From Blasia pusilla (taxonomy: Eukaryota; Marchantiophyta; Marchantiopsida; Blasiales): a stretch of 64,000 bases of DNA. The position numbers and the translations under genes were made by a program. This document shows positions 35,180-47,780 of the stretch, piece by piece. The notes under the pieces were generated by a model. That model was not told the origin of the DNA and made no database searches. It saw only the letters and a program-made list of their open reading frames with translations. Position 1 is the first letter of the stretch. Each line of letters starts with the position of its first letter. The DNA is taken from contig CM114273.1 in assembly GCA_050084515.1 (NCBI GenBank), positions 17,422,001-17,486,000 of the forward strand, written 5' to 3'.

Positions 35180-37390
35180 GGAGCGGTACGTTTGCCTCCA
35201 CATGGCCAGAGTGGCAAGACCTTAGTACAACACTGATGTAGGGCGCTGTTCAGCTGTATGATGTGCACTCTCTGGGTGCATCTTTGACCATTAAGTTGAG
35301 CTCACCTGCTTTCTCCCGGAGAAAAGTGCACTAAATTTCAACGGTGGTAATACCTTCTCCTCTACATCGAGATTAGTTCAGACATCCATAGGTCGAAGTA
35401 GATTGGTTCATGATCGCATCCTCAGACTGCCATGTCAAAGGCCTTGGAAACGAGGGTCAGGAGCCAGTGTACCTTCACCAATAAGGTAGTCCACCACTAA
35501 CACTGTGGTTTCTATTTTTGAAGTCAGATTCTCAAGTGGATGTGCATCCATCTAGGTGTTGCCACACAAATGCCACTTCCAAGACCCAGACAGAGCGCTG
35601 CGCATAGTTCCAGGAATGTGTCTCCATCACTTGCCTTCTCAGTGACTTTGGATATGTATTGTAGATGTGGGAGGAATCATTCCATGAGACACCAATCCAA
35701 GGAGTAAGCCTCTGTGTTGCATGTATCCTACGAAGTGTTGGTGTCTGGAGCACAGATTGGAGCTTAGTTACCGGGTTAGTGCTGCTAGGCATGCTAGCCC
35801 AACATGCCCCGTGTTTTTTCTGCTTGTGTGCATTTTGTGAATGGCCAAAAGTTTTACCTCCTGAGTATGAAGAATCCTGTTGGAATCGTATTCATGCGTC
35901 TTGGCAAAACCTATCGGGCCAAGATTTCTGCCCAAGTGTATGACGCCATTGCTTCTAGCCCAGAATTAACCTCCAAAGTTGAGGAAAATTGAATGAATGG
36001 TTGGGTTGGTACATTGGTTCTTCCATCCATCGTACGGAGAGGTATTCTAGGAGGAGCTCATCACCCACACTTGCTGGTGTCCTAGAGATGATTTACTCGC
36101 CCGCTGTATGAATTTTCAATCATTTTCAATGTGCGCTCTCGCATCGCTTGGGTTCCGGTATCCAGAAAGGATCACACTAATATTTCTTTCGAAAAAAGGT
36201 GGCACGAGGACGAAATGTTGCAATTGAACATAAGTCAGCAGAGAACTCCCGCCCGAACTTGCTTGCTTCTATTCAATGGCGGAAGAAATTATATCTGGAG
36301 AAACATTGTGGTAGGAGGACGACAGAGCAATCCCAGCTTTGGAATAGTTACATGACAGCAAGGTTTGGAATCCCAATGAAAAAGAGGTCTGGGTAATTTG
36401 GAGCGGTGTTACATGTACCTCTTACTGAAACAAGGCGCTGTTGAAAGAATGACTATCATCGTGTGCAGAAGAAAAAGCCCAAATCAAGGAGTGTATGGGA
36501 TCAACGTGTCTATGCCCACATGTTTCGAGCTTCATCGTCGTCCAACTCAGTAACTCACCTTTCGCTTGTAATTCAGGGTTTAGAATCAACCATATTGTCT
36601 CATAATCCGTCGTGGATTCCGGACAGTTTCAAAGAACAAACGAAGAAACGCCGTAGGATCGGATCGAGTTGGAGTACCGGTGTACGATGGCTATGAAGGT
36701 CCGAATCCCGAAGTCAAACCAATTCTGCCCCTCACAGCACGAAGCGGCCAGTTTTTCATAGCGAAAAACAATGAAGCCCGAGTAATGTCTTAGAAACATG
36801 CAGAAACGGCAAGGTCTGTGGACCGCACCTGCAGAGATTCGCGAACTCTTGCTTCGGGCGTCCCGCGTCCGTCCTCCGACCTTCACTGCATTGCCAATCC
36901 TAAGGAATGCAAAAGCCGATCGATACAAACTCCACTCGGAGTCAGATGATCAGATCGTATCCTTCGGTCAGTCGCAGCGCAACCCTACACCTCTAGCCAT
37001 TATTCCCTCCGAGGCTCACAGCAATGCCGATCCCAAAGAATGCCAAAGTGAGCTTGACGGAATGGAAATCCGACCTCAGAGTTCAGGTCGTTCGTTCCCT
37101 TCAAACCCTAAACCTCATGGGAGAAGTGCCGTAGCTATCTTATGGAGCGATTATTTACACTAGCGAGTCCAAAAAACGATTTTTAAAAACAAAATTGTCG
37201 AGCGTCTTTATAAATATCTTATTTTCCAACTTCCCAATCTCTTAAGAAAATAAACATATATTTTTCAACTTTTTCCTCCAACTTTTTTTTCCTTTGGAAT
37301 TGTCCAAAAAAAAGCAACCCATTTTATTGGTTAAAAGTATCCATGGTTGAGAGAAGAGATGTTTACAAATGGCACTCTCCAATAAAATCG
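35180..37390. other. no gene recognised
   Basis: Several medium open frames on both strands (for example 35665-35943 and 36798-37163) without recognisable domains. Confidence 0.3.
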
Positions 37391-37391
37391 A

Positions 37392-37560
37392 CTAGTGGGT
37401 AGCTCGTGTCGTGCACGGGAGTGAAGGGACTCATTATGTTGCACACATAAAAATTTCTTGTTGGCCCATAATAAAAAATATTTTCTTGTTGCTCGATTGC
37501 CACACGTCAAACAAACATATGTTTGCAAATCAAGAAGGCACTATCCAATAAGAATATAGA
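37392..37560 (-). mobile_element. short non-autonomous Helitron (169 bp)
   Basis: Minus-strand 5' end TCTATATTCTTATTGGATAG after A; interior TGCCTTCTTGATTTGCAAAC; 3' end CCCGTGCACGACACGAGCT then ACCCACTAG before T. Both ends satisfy the A|T rule. Same family as 23680-23894 but shorter. Confidence 0.75.
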
Positions 37561-37760
37561 TTCCATTCCTCATTAAAAATAATCTGCCATCCTCCACTTC
37601 TTGGGAAGTACCAATTAATTATCTCCTTTTATGATCAATTTTCTGCTCCTCCACAATTCAAACATAATCTTTTCCCCTCCCCCAAATTTTACATCTATCA
37701 AAGTCTCCTTATGGGATTTCAAAATCAAAACAGAAAAGGTAGTACTATTTTGTCTTATAA

Positions 37761-37975
37761 CTAGTAAGATGCCCGTGCGATGGGAAATTAAAAAAAAATG
37801 TTTGAAGAGCTTATGTTAGTATGTAGCTTGTGAAGGAAGGGACTAATGATGTTCTACATGAATTTATTTATTTTTCTTGTTGTGCCTAGCATGTGAAACA
37901 TTTTCTTGATGCCCAATTGCCACGTGTCAAACATAGATGTTTGCAAATAAAAAAGGCACTCTTCCACCAAAAGGA
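37761..37975 (-). mobile_element. Helitron 3' region with CTAG terminus
   Basis: Minus strand: AGTGCCTTTTTTATTTGCAA near the 5' side, CCCATCGCACGGGCATCTTACTAG at the 3' end, next base T. It aligns with the 23680 element along its length, but the TCTATATTATTA start is lost. It lies directly downstream of the helicase fragment on the same strand, so it is either that element's 3' end or a copy inserted beside it. Confidence 0.65.
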
Positions 37976-38012
37976 GCCAATTGTATGATAAGATTTTTTT
38001 TATTTCAACCAA

Positions 38013-38360
38013 TTATTTCTTTGTACACACATTTCCGATGTAAGAACCTTCCTTATTTGAATGTTTTTCACTTTCAATTGTAATATGTATGTAACTTCTC
38101 TTCCCTACTCTAGATAGTGCTACGTATAATTGACCATGAGAGAATACAAGAGTAGGCAAATAAATTCCAACCTTTTGAAGAGTTTGACATTCATACTTAT
38201 TAACAATCATAGCAAAAGTTGGACGAATAGGAAATTGAAACCTACGTAAATCAAATGGCAAACCGGAGTCAGATGCAATCAATGGGATGCGTGGAATAAA
38301 AACTGAATCTCCGATGTTATTTCCTGCCATTATTTGTTGAAATGAGTGGCAATTGGGCAA
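38013..38360 (-). pseudogene. Helitron PIF1-type helicase, C-terminal fragment
   Basis: About 115 residues from the last third of a Helitron Rep/helicase: GNNIGDSVFIPRI, LPFDLRRFQFPIRPTFAM, then VGIYLPTLVFSHGQLYVALSRV. The helicase unwinds DNA during rolling-circle transposition. The conserved NKSQGQT block (motif V/VI region) reads NKYECQT, so Ser-Gln-Gly is lost. The Rep domain and Walker motifs are absent. It shows which family mobilised the short Helitrons in this window. Confidence 0.9.
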
Positions 38361-38516
38361 CTTAAAAATGTTTTCATATGTTCCAGTAAAAAAATATTAA
38401 AATTTTGGTGCAACATCATTAATCTCTTTTGTTCACGGGCTATACACTAACTCAAATATTTTTTAATTTCTCTTGTAATGACACGTTACTAATTATACAT
38501 ATGAGTTCATTGAAAA

Positions 38517-38560
38517 CTAGTGTGGCAATCCCAACAATTGGATGGGATATTATTAAAAAA
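38517..38560 (-). mobile_element. Helitron-like 3' terminus, minus strand
   Basis: Minus strand: CCCATCCAATTGTTGGG hairpin, then ATTGCCACACTAG ending at 38517, next base T. It is a diverged relative of the type II ends at 3946 and 25308. Plus-strand 38405-38465 also carries a decayed piece of the 23680 family interior. Confidence 0.5.
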
Positions 38561-40734
38561 TTAATAATACAAAAATGTAACTATACATACAAATACATAC
38601 ATTTATAATGACATGCAAGAAACCATAAAATAAATGTTTTAATAAAAGTAAAGAACAAAAGTATGGATATGATAGACTACACGTAGAATAGTGTAAGCGA
38701 TTTGCAACACACCATCCAACATTACACACAAGGGAGTATACTAAACAAAGAATTGTATACATCAAGTCTAACTGCGTTTGTATTGGGTTCGTATTGAAGT
38801 CAAAAAAGAGACTTCAATACGCAGAGAGAAGGTACGTTATATACACCGCGTTGGAAGGTGATCGGAAAGCCTTACGGACTGCGCCCATCATCTCCACTCG
38901 AGAAATGGGTTGTCCTTAGCTACTGCGATTCTGTATTGTAGGCAGCGGGTCTCCATAGCGTTGCAGCGTGCCCAGGCTAATGGGATTTTGCGGCGGGCTC
39001 AGGCTGTGGGAGACGCCGGCACTAGAGGCCCACTTAGTAGTAGTCATAGGTCCCTTGTTGTTGCTGATATTGTCTCTGCTGTTGGTGAGTTTCGTCGTTA
39101 GGGGGGGGGAATGCCCCCTTCTTCCTTTTCTGGTCCTGTTGTGGCCTTCAGGTTTTGACTCTTTGAGTCCCCCTCTTTTGTACTTCCGATGGGTTTTCCA
39201 TCACTCGTTTTTATCGAAGTGCATCTTTGTTTGCAACCCTAAGGACGTGAGAGAGGTGTTAGCAATTCAAGTAAACACTTTCCCATAATAATAATAATGC
39301 AAACTACTATAAATTAAATGACCTAAATAGGTAAGAAAGCGAATTTACTGTTTAAGGTAATTCAAAGAAATGAAACAGTAACTACAAGGTAAGGTCTAGT
39401 CGCGTCAGAGCTCTCGAACCAGTTAACGCGCTACCGGAGGAAAATGGCGTCCGGCGCGCCTAAATTCTAAGATGAGCAAAGGTCGTTGACTAATGACGTA
39501 CGCCAGAGCTGATCTGGAATCTGGATAAGGATGACAGTCACTTCTTTTCGCAGAATCGCACTAATCACGGGAATAGTAGTAAAAACTAAATTAAAAAAAT
39601 AGAAGAACACTTACCCTATACGAGTTCTTGTGCCACGCGTCCTTTGTGTGGCAGTCGGGTGGACACCCAAGACTAAGTCGACTAAGTCACCCCGACTCGC
39701 CTACAATTGTTTGCGTGCGAGCAGCTTCAGGAACCCCCAAAGTAGCGTCCCGGACCAAATATTCCGAACCGTGTTTGATATTAATCATGGGGTTTGCGAA
39801 ATACGGGGAGCCTCCCCTTAATCGTCCCCATGCTTGTTACATATTACTTTTTAATGTTCAAATTCAATCTACATTTTTTTCCACTTTATCATAATAATGG
39901 GTACGAGAGATATTGCTTTCACTTTCGAAAAGTGAAATGGCGGAGAATTTTCTGAAGTTCTACATGACGTTCACGAGACTTCGGTGTCGATATTATTGAA
40001 AAACAAAATTGTGCGGCAAATGTCCAATCAAAATTTTGTAAACGTCAAATCAATCAAATATCTACAAAATATGCTGTTAATAATGACACGTAAGACTTCT
40101 GCGTATATTGAGAACTTGAGAAGTAAATACGTTTGTTCGTGAATTTTCCCAATCCTGGGAGATTTTCACGAATTCCTCCGTTAGAGATGCCCTAACGGAG
40201 GAATCTCCAGACTCGAACTCCGTCGGTGTTCCCGCGTCCTGATTGGATCTGAGAATTTCTGACAGGACGAGGCAAACGAACCGCTGACTGTACGGACGAC
40301 GGACGGAGTCACTGAGCCAACTAACGAAATATCGAAATATCTGGCCCAGCTGACTAGACAAAGGTCAATTTGAGAAAGAACGATCGTGAGAGAGGAGAGA
40401 TTAGACTGAACAAAGTGCGGAAGATAAATCCACTTCGAGGAAAGCTTCACCGAAGACAAGCTCTGCTATGGTGTTCCGAAGAGCGAAGAGGGAAGGCTGG
40501 GAGATTGGTGGAGGGGCGCAGCACATGTGATGAGCGAACGTGAATTTAGCAGTGTAGTGCAGAGAATGAATGAAGTGATTTCTTGTCCGCGGGAATTTTG
40601 ATTTGCGGCGAACTCGTACAACAGTTGAATAGGATAAAGCATCACCGGTGAGGACCTCAGGAAGAGAGGAGAGCGAGGGGCGAGGCTTAGGAGAGTGAAT
40701 TTCCGGAATTGGCAGCCCGGGCGTTGCGTTTTGT

Positions 40735-40740
<6 letters not shown>
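38561..40740. other. no gene recognised; 5' flank of CBP1
   Basis: AT-rich, then GC-richer towards the CBP1 gene, as expected of promoter and 5' leader. No TATA box could be assigned with confidence. Confidence 0.4.

Positions 40741-40775
<35 letters not shown>
40741..40775 (+). repeat. (AG)17 tract abutting the CBP1 start codon
   Basis: The tract ends one base before the ATG at 40777, so it is in the 5' leader, GA in sense. Plant BPC/GAGA-binding factors bind such tracts. Confidence 0.95.
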
Positions 40776-40776
<1 letters not shown>

Positions 40777-40778
<2 letters not shown>

Positions 40779-42235
40779 GGCTTGTGTCAGTCCTATTGCC
40801 CTGCATTTCATTATGCGCGAAGAGCAGCAATGCCGAAGCTTTTCGGGATCGCCATTTTCGAAAGCTGGACCGCGCAAGATGCGTGTGCGTGCACCAGTGA
40901 CGGTATCAGCCTCGTCATCCTCAGAGGAACAACAAAAATCGGGACATACTGATCCCCCGAAGATGGAGCCTTTCAGCCAGAGCCGCCTCAGTCGTTCTGT
41001 GCGAGACAAGAACATCCTCGAGAAAGCCGAGAGCGCTCTCTACGGTAAGTATCCACAAGATGGTTAGAGAAGGATTCCGATTCTGATATTTCATCTAGTA
41101 CTTGAAATCTGAACGAGCTCAAGCCGTTTTTAAGAAATAGAGACGCGGCTATTAGAAACAGAGAAACGTGAACATTATTTATCTTCCTTTGTAAGCTGCT
41201 CCACCTGGTAAGAAAGGGTAAGGTAACATGGACTGGAAGTATAACGAAAACAATTATTCCTCAACAGAACAGCGAGATAACGAACAAGAAATAGACCTGG
41301 TTTCTCAAGAGCCGTTGTGTAGGCTTCTCGAGGAGGTGGAAGAATGCAGGAGAGAGGAATTTTGACACAGAGCGCTGCATAGAGGATTCCACGCGTGTCC
41401 TCGTAGTTGAGAAGGCTTCTGATCCGAGACGGACATAAAGCCTGTTTAGCAAAGCTCACATTGGTCACAACTTGGATTTAGGACGAAGTTTGCCATTGTG
41501 TCTTTCGTGATCTCGTTCACAAGCGTCTATCTGATAACCGCGTATCCCCGGGGTTTCGAGGGTCGGGCAGATGTCGAAGCAGTGAATGTAAAATTTCCGA
41601 CTGTCTGTTTTTCTCGCTCATCATCGTTGCGTTCTGCACGCAGACAAGTGTATGGCCTTGGACGGAGAAGAGGGGTATCGGTGCTGGGAAGCTTTGTTCC
41701 AATACGAAAATATCAAGGTAAGAATTTACGGATCCATAGCACATTTAAACATGAACTAACGACTTGAATCTGGTGTGTGTCCGGCTGGAGAGTTGGGTTG
41801 GAAAGTGGATTGATACGTAGGCATGAACGATTTGTGTAGGAGGAATACGAAACGGAGTGCGATCTTGCGCCTTCTGAAAATCGGGCCGAAGCGTGCCGAC
41901 CCCTGGAAAGGTTTGAGAACTTGGTGCGTCAATCGGGTGGATCGACTTCCCTTATCGACAATGTGAGGATGGTTGCGAGGGTGGCAAAGCAGAAAGCAGA
42001 TGCTGGCGAGAAGACCAAACCTGGTGCGGCTCCCACCACCACAGCTCACGATGATGAACCTGCGCCAAAAGAGTTGCATGAATGGCATGAAGACGGAGGT
42101 ATTCCCAAGACTTCAAAAGAGATGCAGGAGGACAATGAAGGATTGATGCCCGAATCGCCTTTCACGCGCGTTCTCAGAAGAAGGGGGCGGTCCGCTTCCT
42201 GGTACACACAACCGCCAGAGCATGAAACAGATTGA
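40777..42235 (+). CDS. CBP1: CCG-binding protein 1 (CBP1/MEE14)-like, three exons
   Basis: Exons 40777-41044, 41644-41717 and 41840-42235, all GT-AG, give 245 residues. Family blocks: KMEPFSQSRLSRSVRDKN (62-79), EEGYRCWEALFQYENIK (98-114), SPFTRVLRRRGRSASWY (220-236) and the C-terminal PPEHETD. These match what I recall of Arabidopsis CBP1 (At2g15890), reported to link the CCG factor with transcription machinery in the central cell. The N-terminal 55 residues are Ser/Arg-rich and could be a plastid transit peptide, as predicted for some family members. The region between the central and C-terminal blocks is Ala/Thr/Lys-rich and not conserved. The start has A at -3 and G at +4. Apparently intact. 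Confidence 0.88.
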
Positions 42236-44240
42236 TTTTTAGGCAACAACAATCCCGCTCTCATTACTGACGTCGCTGTGAGGGCTGTGAGGGACCATTT
42301 TGTCTGTATCATGTAAACGAATATGTAATTACTCCGTACGCGTTCCATTGGCATGGGGAGCCCCATAACCAGTTGGAATCCCACAGTTGTTGAACTAACC
42401 CTGCATTTGTGTATAATCCATAACCCCGCCACAACTCTCGCGTGTCGCGAGAACCAATCCTTCATCCCATCCTTCCACTGTGTGAAGGTCACCACTCGGC
42501 CATTGTGGGGACCATTCACTCAAACCTTCGAACTGTCAGTCAAGGCTGCCAGAAGAGTCATCACCAACCAAGGTTTTAGGAATGATATATGAAGCGCTTC
42601 TTGTTTCCATTCCAGTTTGAGCCACCACAGTTACATCGTGGAATCTGTCATACCTTCTTTGTGGAGTCGAACCTATCTGCCTTCGTTTTGCAGCGTGTGG
42701 ATGAGAAAAGCGAAATTCACTCGCCATGGACTGGAAGAAACAGGTTTCGTAGATTTCAGGGCAGGACATATGCACCGGCGGTACTTTGTGTAAAGAGGTG
42801 CTGCGCCGGATGTACTCAGGGAAGCGAATTTCGTTGGAACTGTTGTTAGAACAACACGGTCTCCATCGATCAGGAATTCTTTCCTCCTGTAAATACATAG
42901 ATGAGTAGTAGTGGAGGAGAGAACTAGCCCTATTTGCACACATTCCCGGACTGTAAGAAAAACCGCTTGACATGTGGTTGGACGATTTACCGGACGTGTG
43001 TGGAGGCTGGTGCGCAGTCTCGCTGTGAGAAGTGGAAGAAAAGCAGATGTTCGATAGTGAGCTTTATGGTCCCCCCAAAATACCAAAGCCCGTAGATGCG
43101 TTCTTCAAGTTGACGTAACATCGAACCGGTTTGTATGTTGCAATCTTGTATCTGAAAATCCATGAATTGTGAATCCTGTGATGAACCTCCGCAGCATGCA
43201 TGGCATGATGGTAACGTCAAATCACAGACTCCACTCAACCGGTGCACACAGCAGACCTAAGGGTAATTCTCTTATCGTGTTTCAAACGGCTGCATATTGC
43301 TTCGTTCCTTTGTTTGGAATGATCTGGCTTCTCAAGGGGACGGCATACTGCACAGAAGAGACGGCTTTAAATCCCATTGCTGCATAGAATTCCCATGGGG
43401 AACAAAAGAACCTCCCTCTCGTATTTAACAATGAAAGCAATTATGTCTCACTTCCCTTCGTATTATTTCCACTTGAAAAGATCCACCTGAGTAGCAATAA
43501 AGTAGGAAAGATAAAGCAAATCTCCACCCTCTCTTCATCCATCCTCTCCTAAACAAAATCCCCTCTGCCTCACTTCTGATATCCTGTCATTTGTTGTCTA
43601 GTTCCATAGTTTCGACTGCACATACTGAGATGTGTCTCTTGACAAATTGAATTTTTCACACATTGAAAGCTCTTTCTTTGGGTAGTTTTGCACGTAATGC
43701 ATCTTGTCAAAGTCAATCAGTACCCTTTGAGCTTTGTCTATGGTAGCTTTGAAACTTAGCGCACTTGGTCGTACGTATCCCTATCCGATCTTTTTTCACT
43801 GCCCGAGGAGTTTTGAGAAAATACGATTTTCACCCTATGTTGAATTTTGAAATGAAAGACAAGTTGAATAGGAGAATCATGAAATAAGAAAGGGGGAGGA
43901 TTAAAACTAAAATTAATTAGAAAAAGTCTTATGAACAAATCTCTAGATAGATGCGTACTTTGAGCATGTTTGATGTTCAAATAAAGAAAAAAAGATTCAC
44001 AGAGTTTGATGCAGGACTCGAGGGTTTTCGTGGGTATCAAGATTCGTAGCACCATAATTGCAAAAGGTAGTTTGCTTGTGAAGTTGTAGAGTGAGCCGCA
44101 CCATAATCCCAAACCTGTCACACCAAACTTTAAAACTCGACTTTTCCCCGGTTAGAATGCCTCCTCCGTGGCCATCCATCCATAGAGAAGTTCACGATTC
44201 GAAATTACTATGCAATTATGGTATTGTTCATGACAATTAT
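42236..44240. other. no gene recognised; 3' flank of CBP1
   Basis: Includes the CBP1 3' UTR. Overlapping frames on both strands at 42536-43086 have no recognisable domain. Confidence 0.35.
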
Positions 44241-44244
44241 AAAA

Positions 44245-44340
44245 TCTATATTATTATGGGCGACCCTATATGCAAGGTGTGCGACCCTTTGATAAGGATG
44301 GGTGAGAAAAAAATTATAATTAAAAAAAACCACCACTATT
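44245..44340 (+). mobile_element. Helitron-like 5' terminus
   Basis: TCTATATTATTATGGGCGACC begins at 44245 after A. It leads directly into the foldback region at 44352. Confidence 0.5.
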
Positions 44341-44351
44341 GACTCTTAAAG

Positions 44352-44662
44352 AGTAGTGGAAGTTCTTCTAATACCCCACCCCTCCCCTCCATAATAAGTT
44401 CTTCTAATACCCTTCCCCTCCATAATAAGAAGAACTTCCACTACTATTTTATCTTATTATGGAGGGGTGGGATAATAAGATAAAATAGCAACAGGGTATT
44501 TTGATTCCCCACTACTTAATAGTCCCCACAATTGAAATAAAACCTCATTACTTCTTCCAATAACACCACTTCCCGCCTCAAAAATTTCACTTTCTTTGTG
44601 TCGCCTATCAAACACAACCTTGAGGGACAAAAAAATACCCTGTTGCTATTTTATCTTATTAT
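44352..44662. repeat. nested foldback with competing arms
   Basis: Three perfect inverted pairs: 44352-44369 with 44428-44445 (18 bp); 44443-44458 with 44473-44488 (16 bp); 44472-44502 with 44632-44662 (31 bp). The middle arm can pair with either the left or the right partner, so two folds exclude each other. CCCCTCCATAATAAG is also directly repeated inside. Probably part of a small mobile element. Confidence 0.85.
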
Positions 44663-47600
44663 CATTATTTACGGCCCCTACATGTGTGCTTCAGATATGT
44701 TTGTTTCTCGACTATGCAGGTTATTTTGATTTGTGTGATTGTTGTATATCGTGGATGAAAGTTTTACGTGTCTACCTACCGTGGATCTCCATAATCCGAT
44801 TCATGTGACTCGCGTGACTCAAATTCGTGTGATTAAATTTGTGTGACTTCAACAACCTCATCCGTCAGTATCTCTTGCTGTGTTGTCCTCTCCCGTGGTG
44901 TATACCTTGTATACAAACTTGTTTGTATACAACATTTTTTCTCTAGTCCCACAACTTCCCCTCCCTAGTATTTTCGTACACATCTCCGTTCGTATTTTCT
45001 TCTCTCCGTACGGTTATCTCAATATACAAACTACTGGTGGTTTGTATTTCCGTCCCATCTCGTATGCAAACAAGGGCTTTTTTCTCTCCTCCCAAAACTT
45101 CCCCTCCAAACAAACTAAAAATAATAGTTGTGTTTAAAGAAGGGAATTGTTTTCTTTACACAAACAAATTGTGATATTTCCATAAGATGAATGCTCATGT
45201 AGAGCATTGACAAGGCATATGCTTCAAGATGTCTCCACCTAGCTATCTCACACAACTTTCACTTCGAATATTCTTGCCTTGCTTGCTTATGGAATTATGG
45301 GGAGCAGTCCACCGAGCAATAAAGTCACTACGTATGTGAAACCACTACAAGATTTCCATGTGTCGTAGTTTTGTAATGGAGGACATGGTGCTCTTGTCAA
45401 CAACACCCAATAGAATACATGAATTGGTTCGCTATTTTTTCAATAGGATTCATGGTTCAAAATGTGTTTTACTCAATATAAATAAAGTCCAACCCGAGCA
45501 TAATGAAGAGCACGGGTGCATACTAAGATCCTTACAAGATGGTAAATATTGATCTTCCTAAATACCTCCAACCATATTTGACATCACTTTAAGACATCCC
45601 CAATCCATATCCACATGGTCACTATCACATCATCCTCTTTGTGGTCGAGTGGGTTAAGATGTCTAAAAGTCATTCACGGATGCTTCTTTCCATGCAAGGC
45701 TATAAATGTAGTGGAGTCATTAGTTGAATATATTAATGAGACAAAACTACGTTAAATTAGGGAAACAGCATAAATATGTAATAGGTAATTTCCTCACCAA
45801 GCCTAAAGTGCAATATAACGATGGGTGAGTGTTTACAAAGGTTTTTTTAAATAAGATAAGCACGAAGATTAAAAGCTTCAAAAACTACAATTTTTTTTCA
45901 CAACACAATCTAAGGCAATTTGGTTCAACATTAACCTGATCAGCAATAAACTCCTCCAAAAACATTGGTCCTTCGATATTAGGAATATTCTCTTGACACT
46001 AGAGGCAATCTCTTGGACGTTCCCTTCAAAACTGACTCCTTGTTATCCATTGTGGACCCAATACACTGCCCAAGATTTTATGTCTTAATGAAAATCCTGG
46101 TTGGATAGGTAAACCTGGAGTAAACTATGTCATGTGGTGTGTCTTTCTAAAGCTTGGGTGACAACGGCTCCCTCCTTGCAAAATCCACTAATGGGATGTG
46201 TAAGAACTCTAGTTGGGCATAGAATTCCTATGCATATTTTGTTTTTTTGATTGTTGACATATGCATTATCACCCATGGACGACTCTCTATGGATGCGAGA
46301 GAGGAAGTTGAGAGAGTGAGAAAGACAAAATTCCCTTCCTGTCATGACCCTCATAACCAAATGTGGGCTTATGCCAAATATAAGTACTCTAGTGGGATTA
46401 CACTAGGGTGGAAATGCATGAGAGTCTCATGAGTGAGATATGAGTAGCAGAAACAAGATGTGAGCCTTGATGAGTTTCTTGAACGATGTTGGTTGTGACT
46501 TGGACGAGCATGATCAAATGTTGGGTGGAACTTGAGAAGAGCTTAAGGTCCACAAGAGTTGGACTCCAAGAAGACTACAAACTAGCTTAGGACTTGATTG
46601 AGAGTTTGGGGGACTCTCCATGTTTAAGGTCATTATGGCTAGATCCAAGATGTATTTGGGACAAATATGATGACATTGGGAAGTTTGAAGGAATTTGGTT
46701 CCAACACACCAAAGATTTAGATAAACATATGAGAAAAAATCTTGCAATGAGCCCAAAACTTTCAAAATGATCTATGCAAACTTGTGAGGGAAGGAATATT
46801 AGAACTTGGCAAGAAGTTCCACTCAGTGCTCTAGTTTTTTTATTGATAAAGTTATGGAGAAGAATCAATGTTTGTTCTACTAGCAGATACTTTTTTTGAA
46901 TGGTATGCTTCCACACCTTTGGTAACCCTTGCATGTGCTAGATAGTTTAGATTCAAGCCCATAAGGAGCGGCCCAAGAGGAATTTCTTGGATAAAGGGAG
47001 TGGGTGGATTTCTCTATAACTCTATATAAATGGGAGGGTGTCCCACGAAGTTTGGAACTTTACTCCCATCTTAGGAACCATTGGGGTGAACAAAGGGCAC
47101 AAGATGGATTGAGAGGTTGCTTGTGTTCGAGAGTGAGGGGTTAGGTTGATCTCGTATAGATTTGTTGAGATTAAAATGTGACCCAAGGTTGGGCAATTTG
47201 ACCTAAATTGTGGCTAATGTGAGTTTTTTGGGTGGAGATAAATAACAAGAGCAAGACCTGCTAAACGCAAGCTTCCACGATATACAAGACTAGTGTTCAA
47301 GGGAGTAAGTGCTCGACATTCTAGATGACACTTCATCTATTTTTATTGGAGAAAAAAGTGCAATAAATTTTTTTTTGAATCAGTGTCTAACATACGACTT
47401 CAGAAAGCCACATGAAAGAGAAATATTTTAGGATTTTTTCCTATTTTTGGCAATTATGAGCTAAAAAATTATAACGGCTGAAATTTCTTGTGGAGACTCA
47501 ACTTTGTATGTCCTTATATAGCGATCCATGGATGTTAATAGGCCTGATCAAATAGGATTTAACACTAGTTATGCCATTTTTCTTGTGTACAAGCGTAAAG

Positions 47601-47747
47601 TAGTTTACAGAGACTTCATAGTTAGAAATTTCGGATAACGGAGGTATGCAAAGGTTTCCCTAGGCTTGAAGAGATTCAACCTTCGAGTGTAAAGGCAGAA
47701 GGGATAGATGTTATGAAGAAGTGATTGCCTTCGCATTACCGTTCGTG
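44663..47747. other. no gene recognised; faint retroelement traces
   Basis: Scattered words resemble gypsy pol (for example ILFVVEWVKMSK on the plus strand near 45630), but they are too short and broken to call. Confidence 0.3.
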
Positions 47748-47780
47748 ATTACTATATACACAGAGAGTGTATATAGTAAT
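47748..47780. repeat. perfect 14-bp hairpin
   Basis: ATTACTATATACAC (47748-47761), loop AGAGA, GTGTATATAGTAAT (47767-47780). Confidence 0.9.

Noticed and set aside
39405-39455. Possible minus-strand tRNA (GGTAGCGCG ... GGTTCGAGAGC)
   Set aside because: The A-like and B-like boxes are far too close and no acceptor stem pairs.
45610-45690. Gypsy integrase-like words
   Set aside because: About a dozen residues only, in a broken frame.
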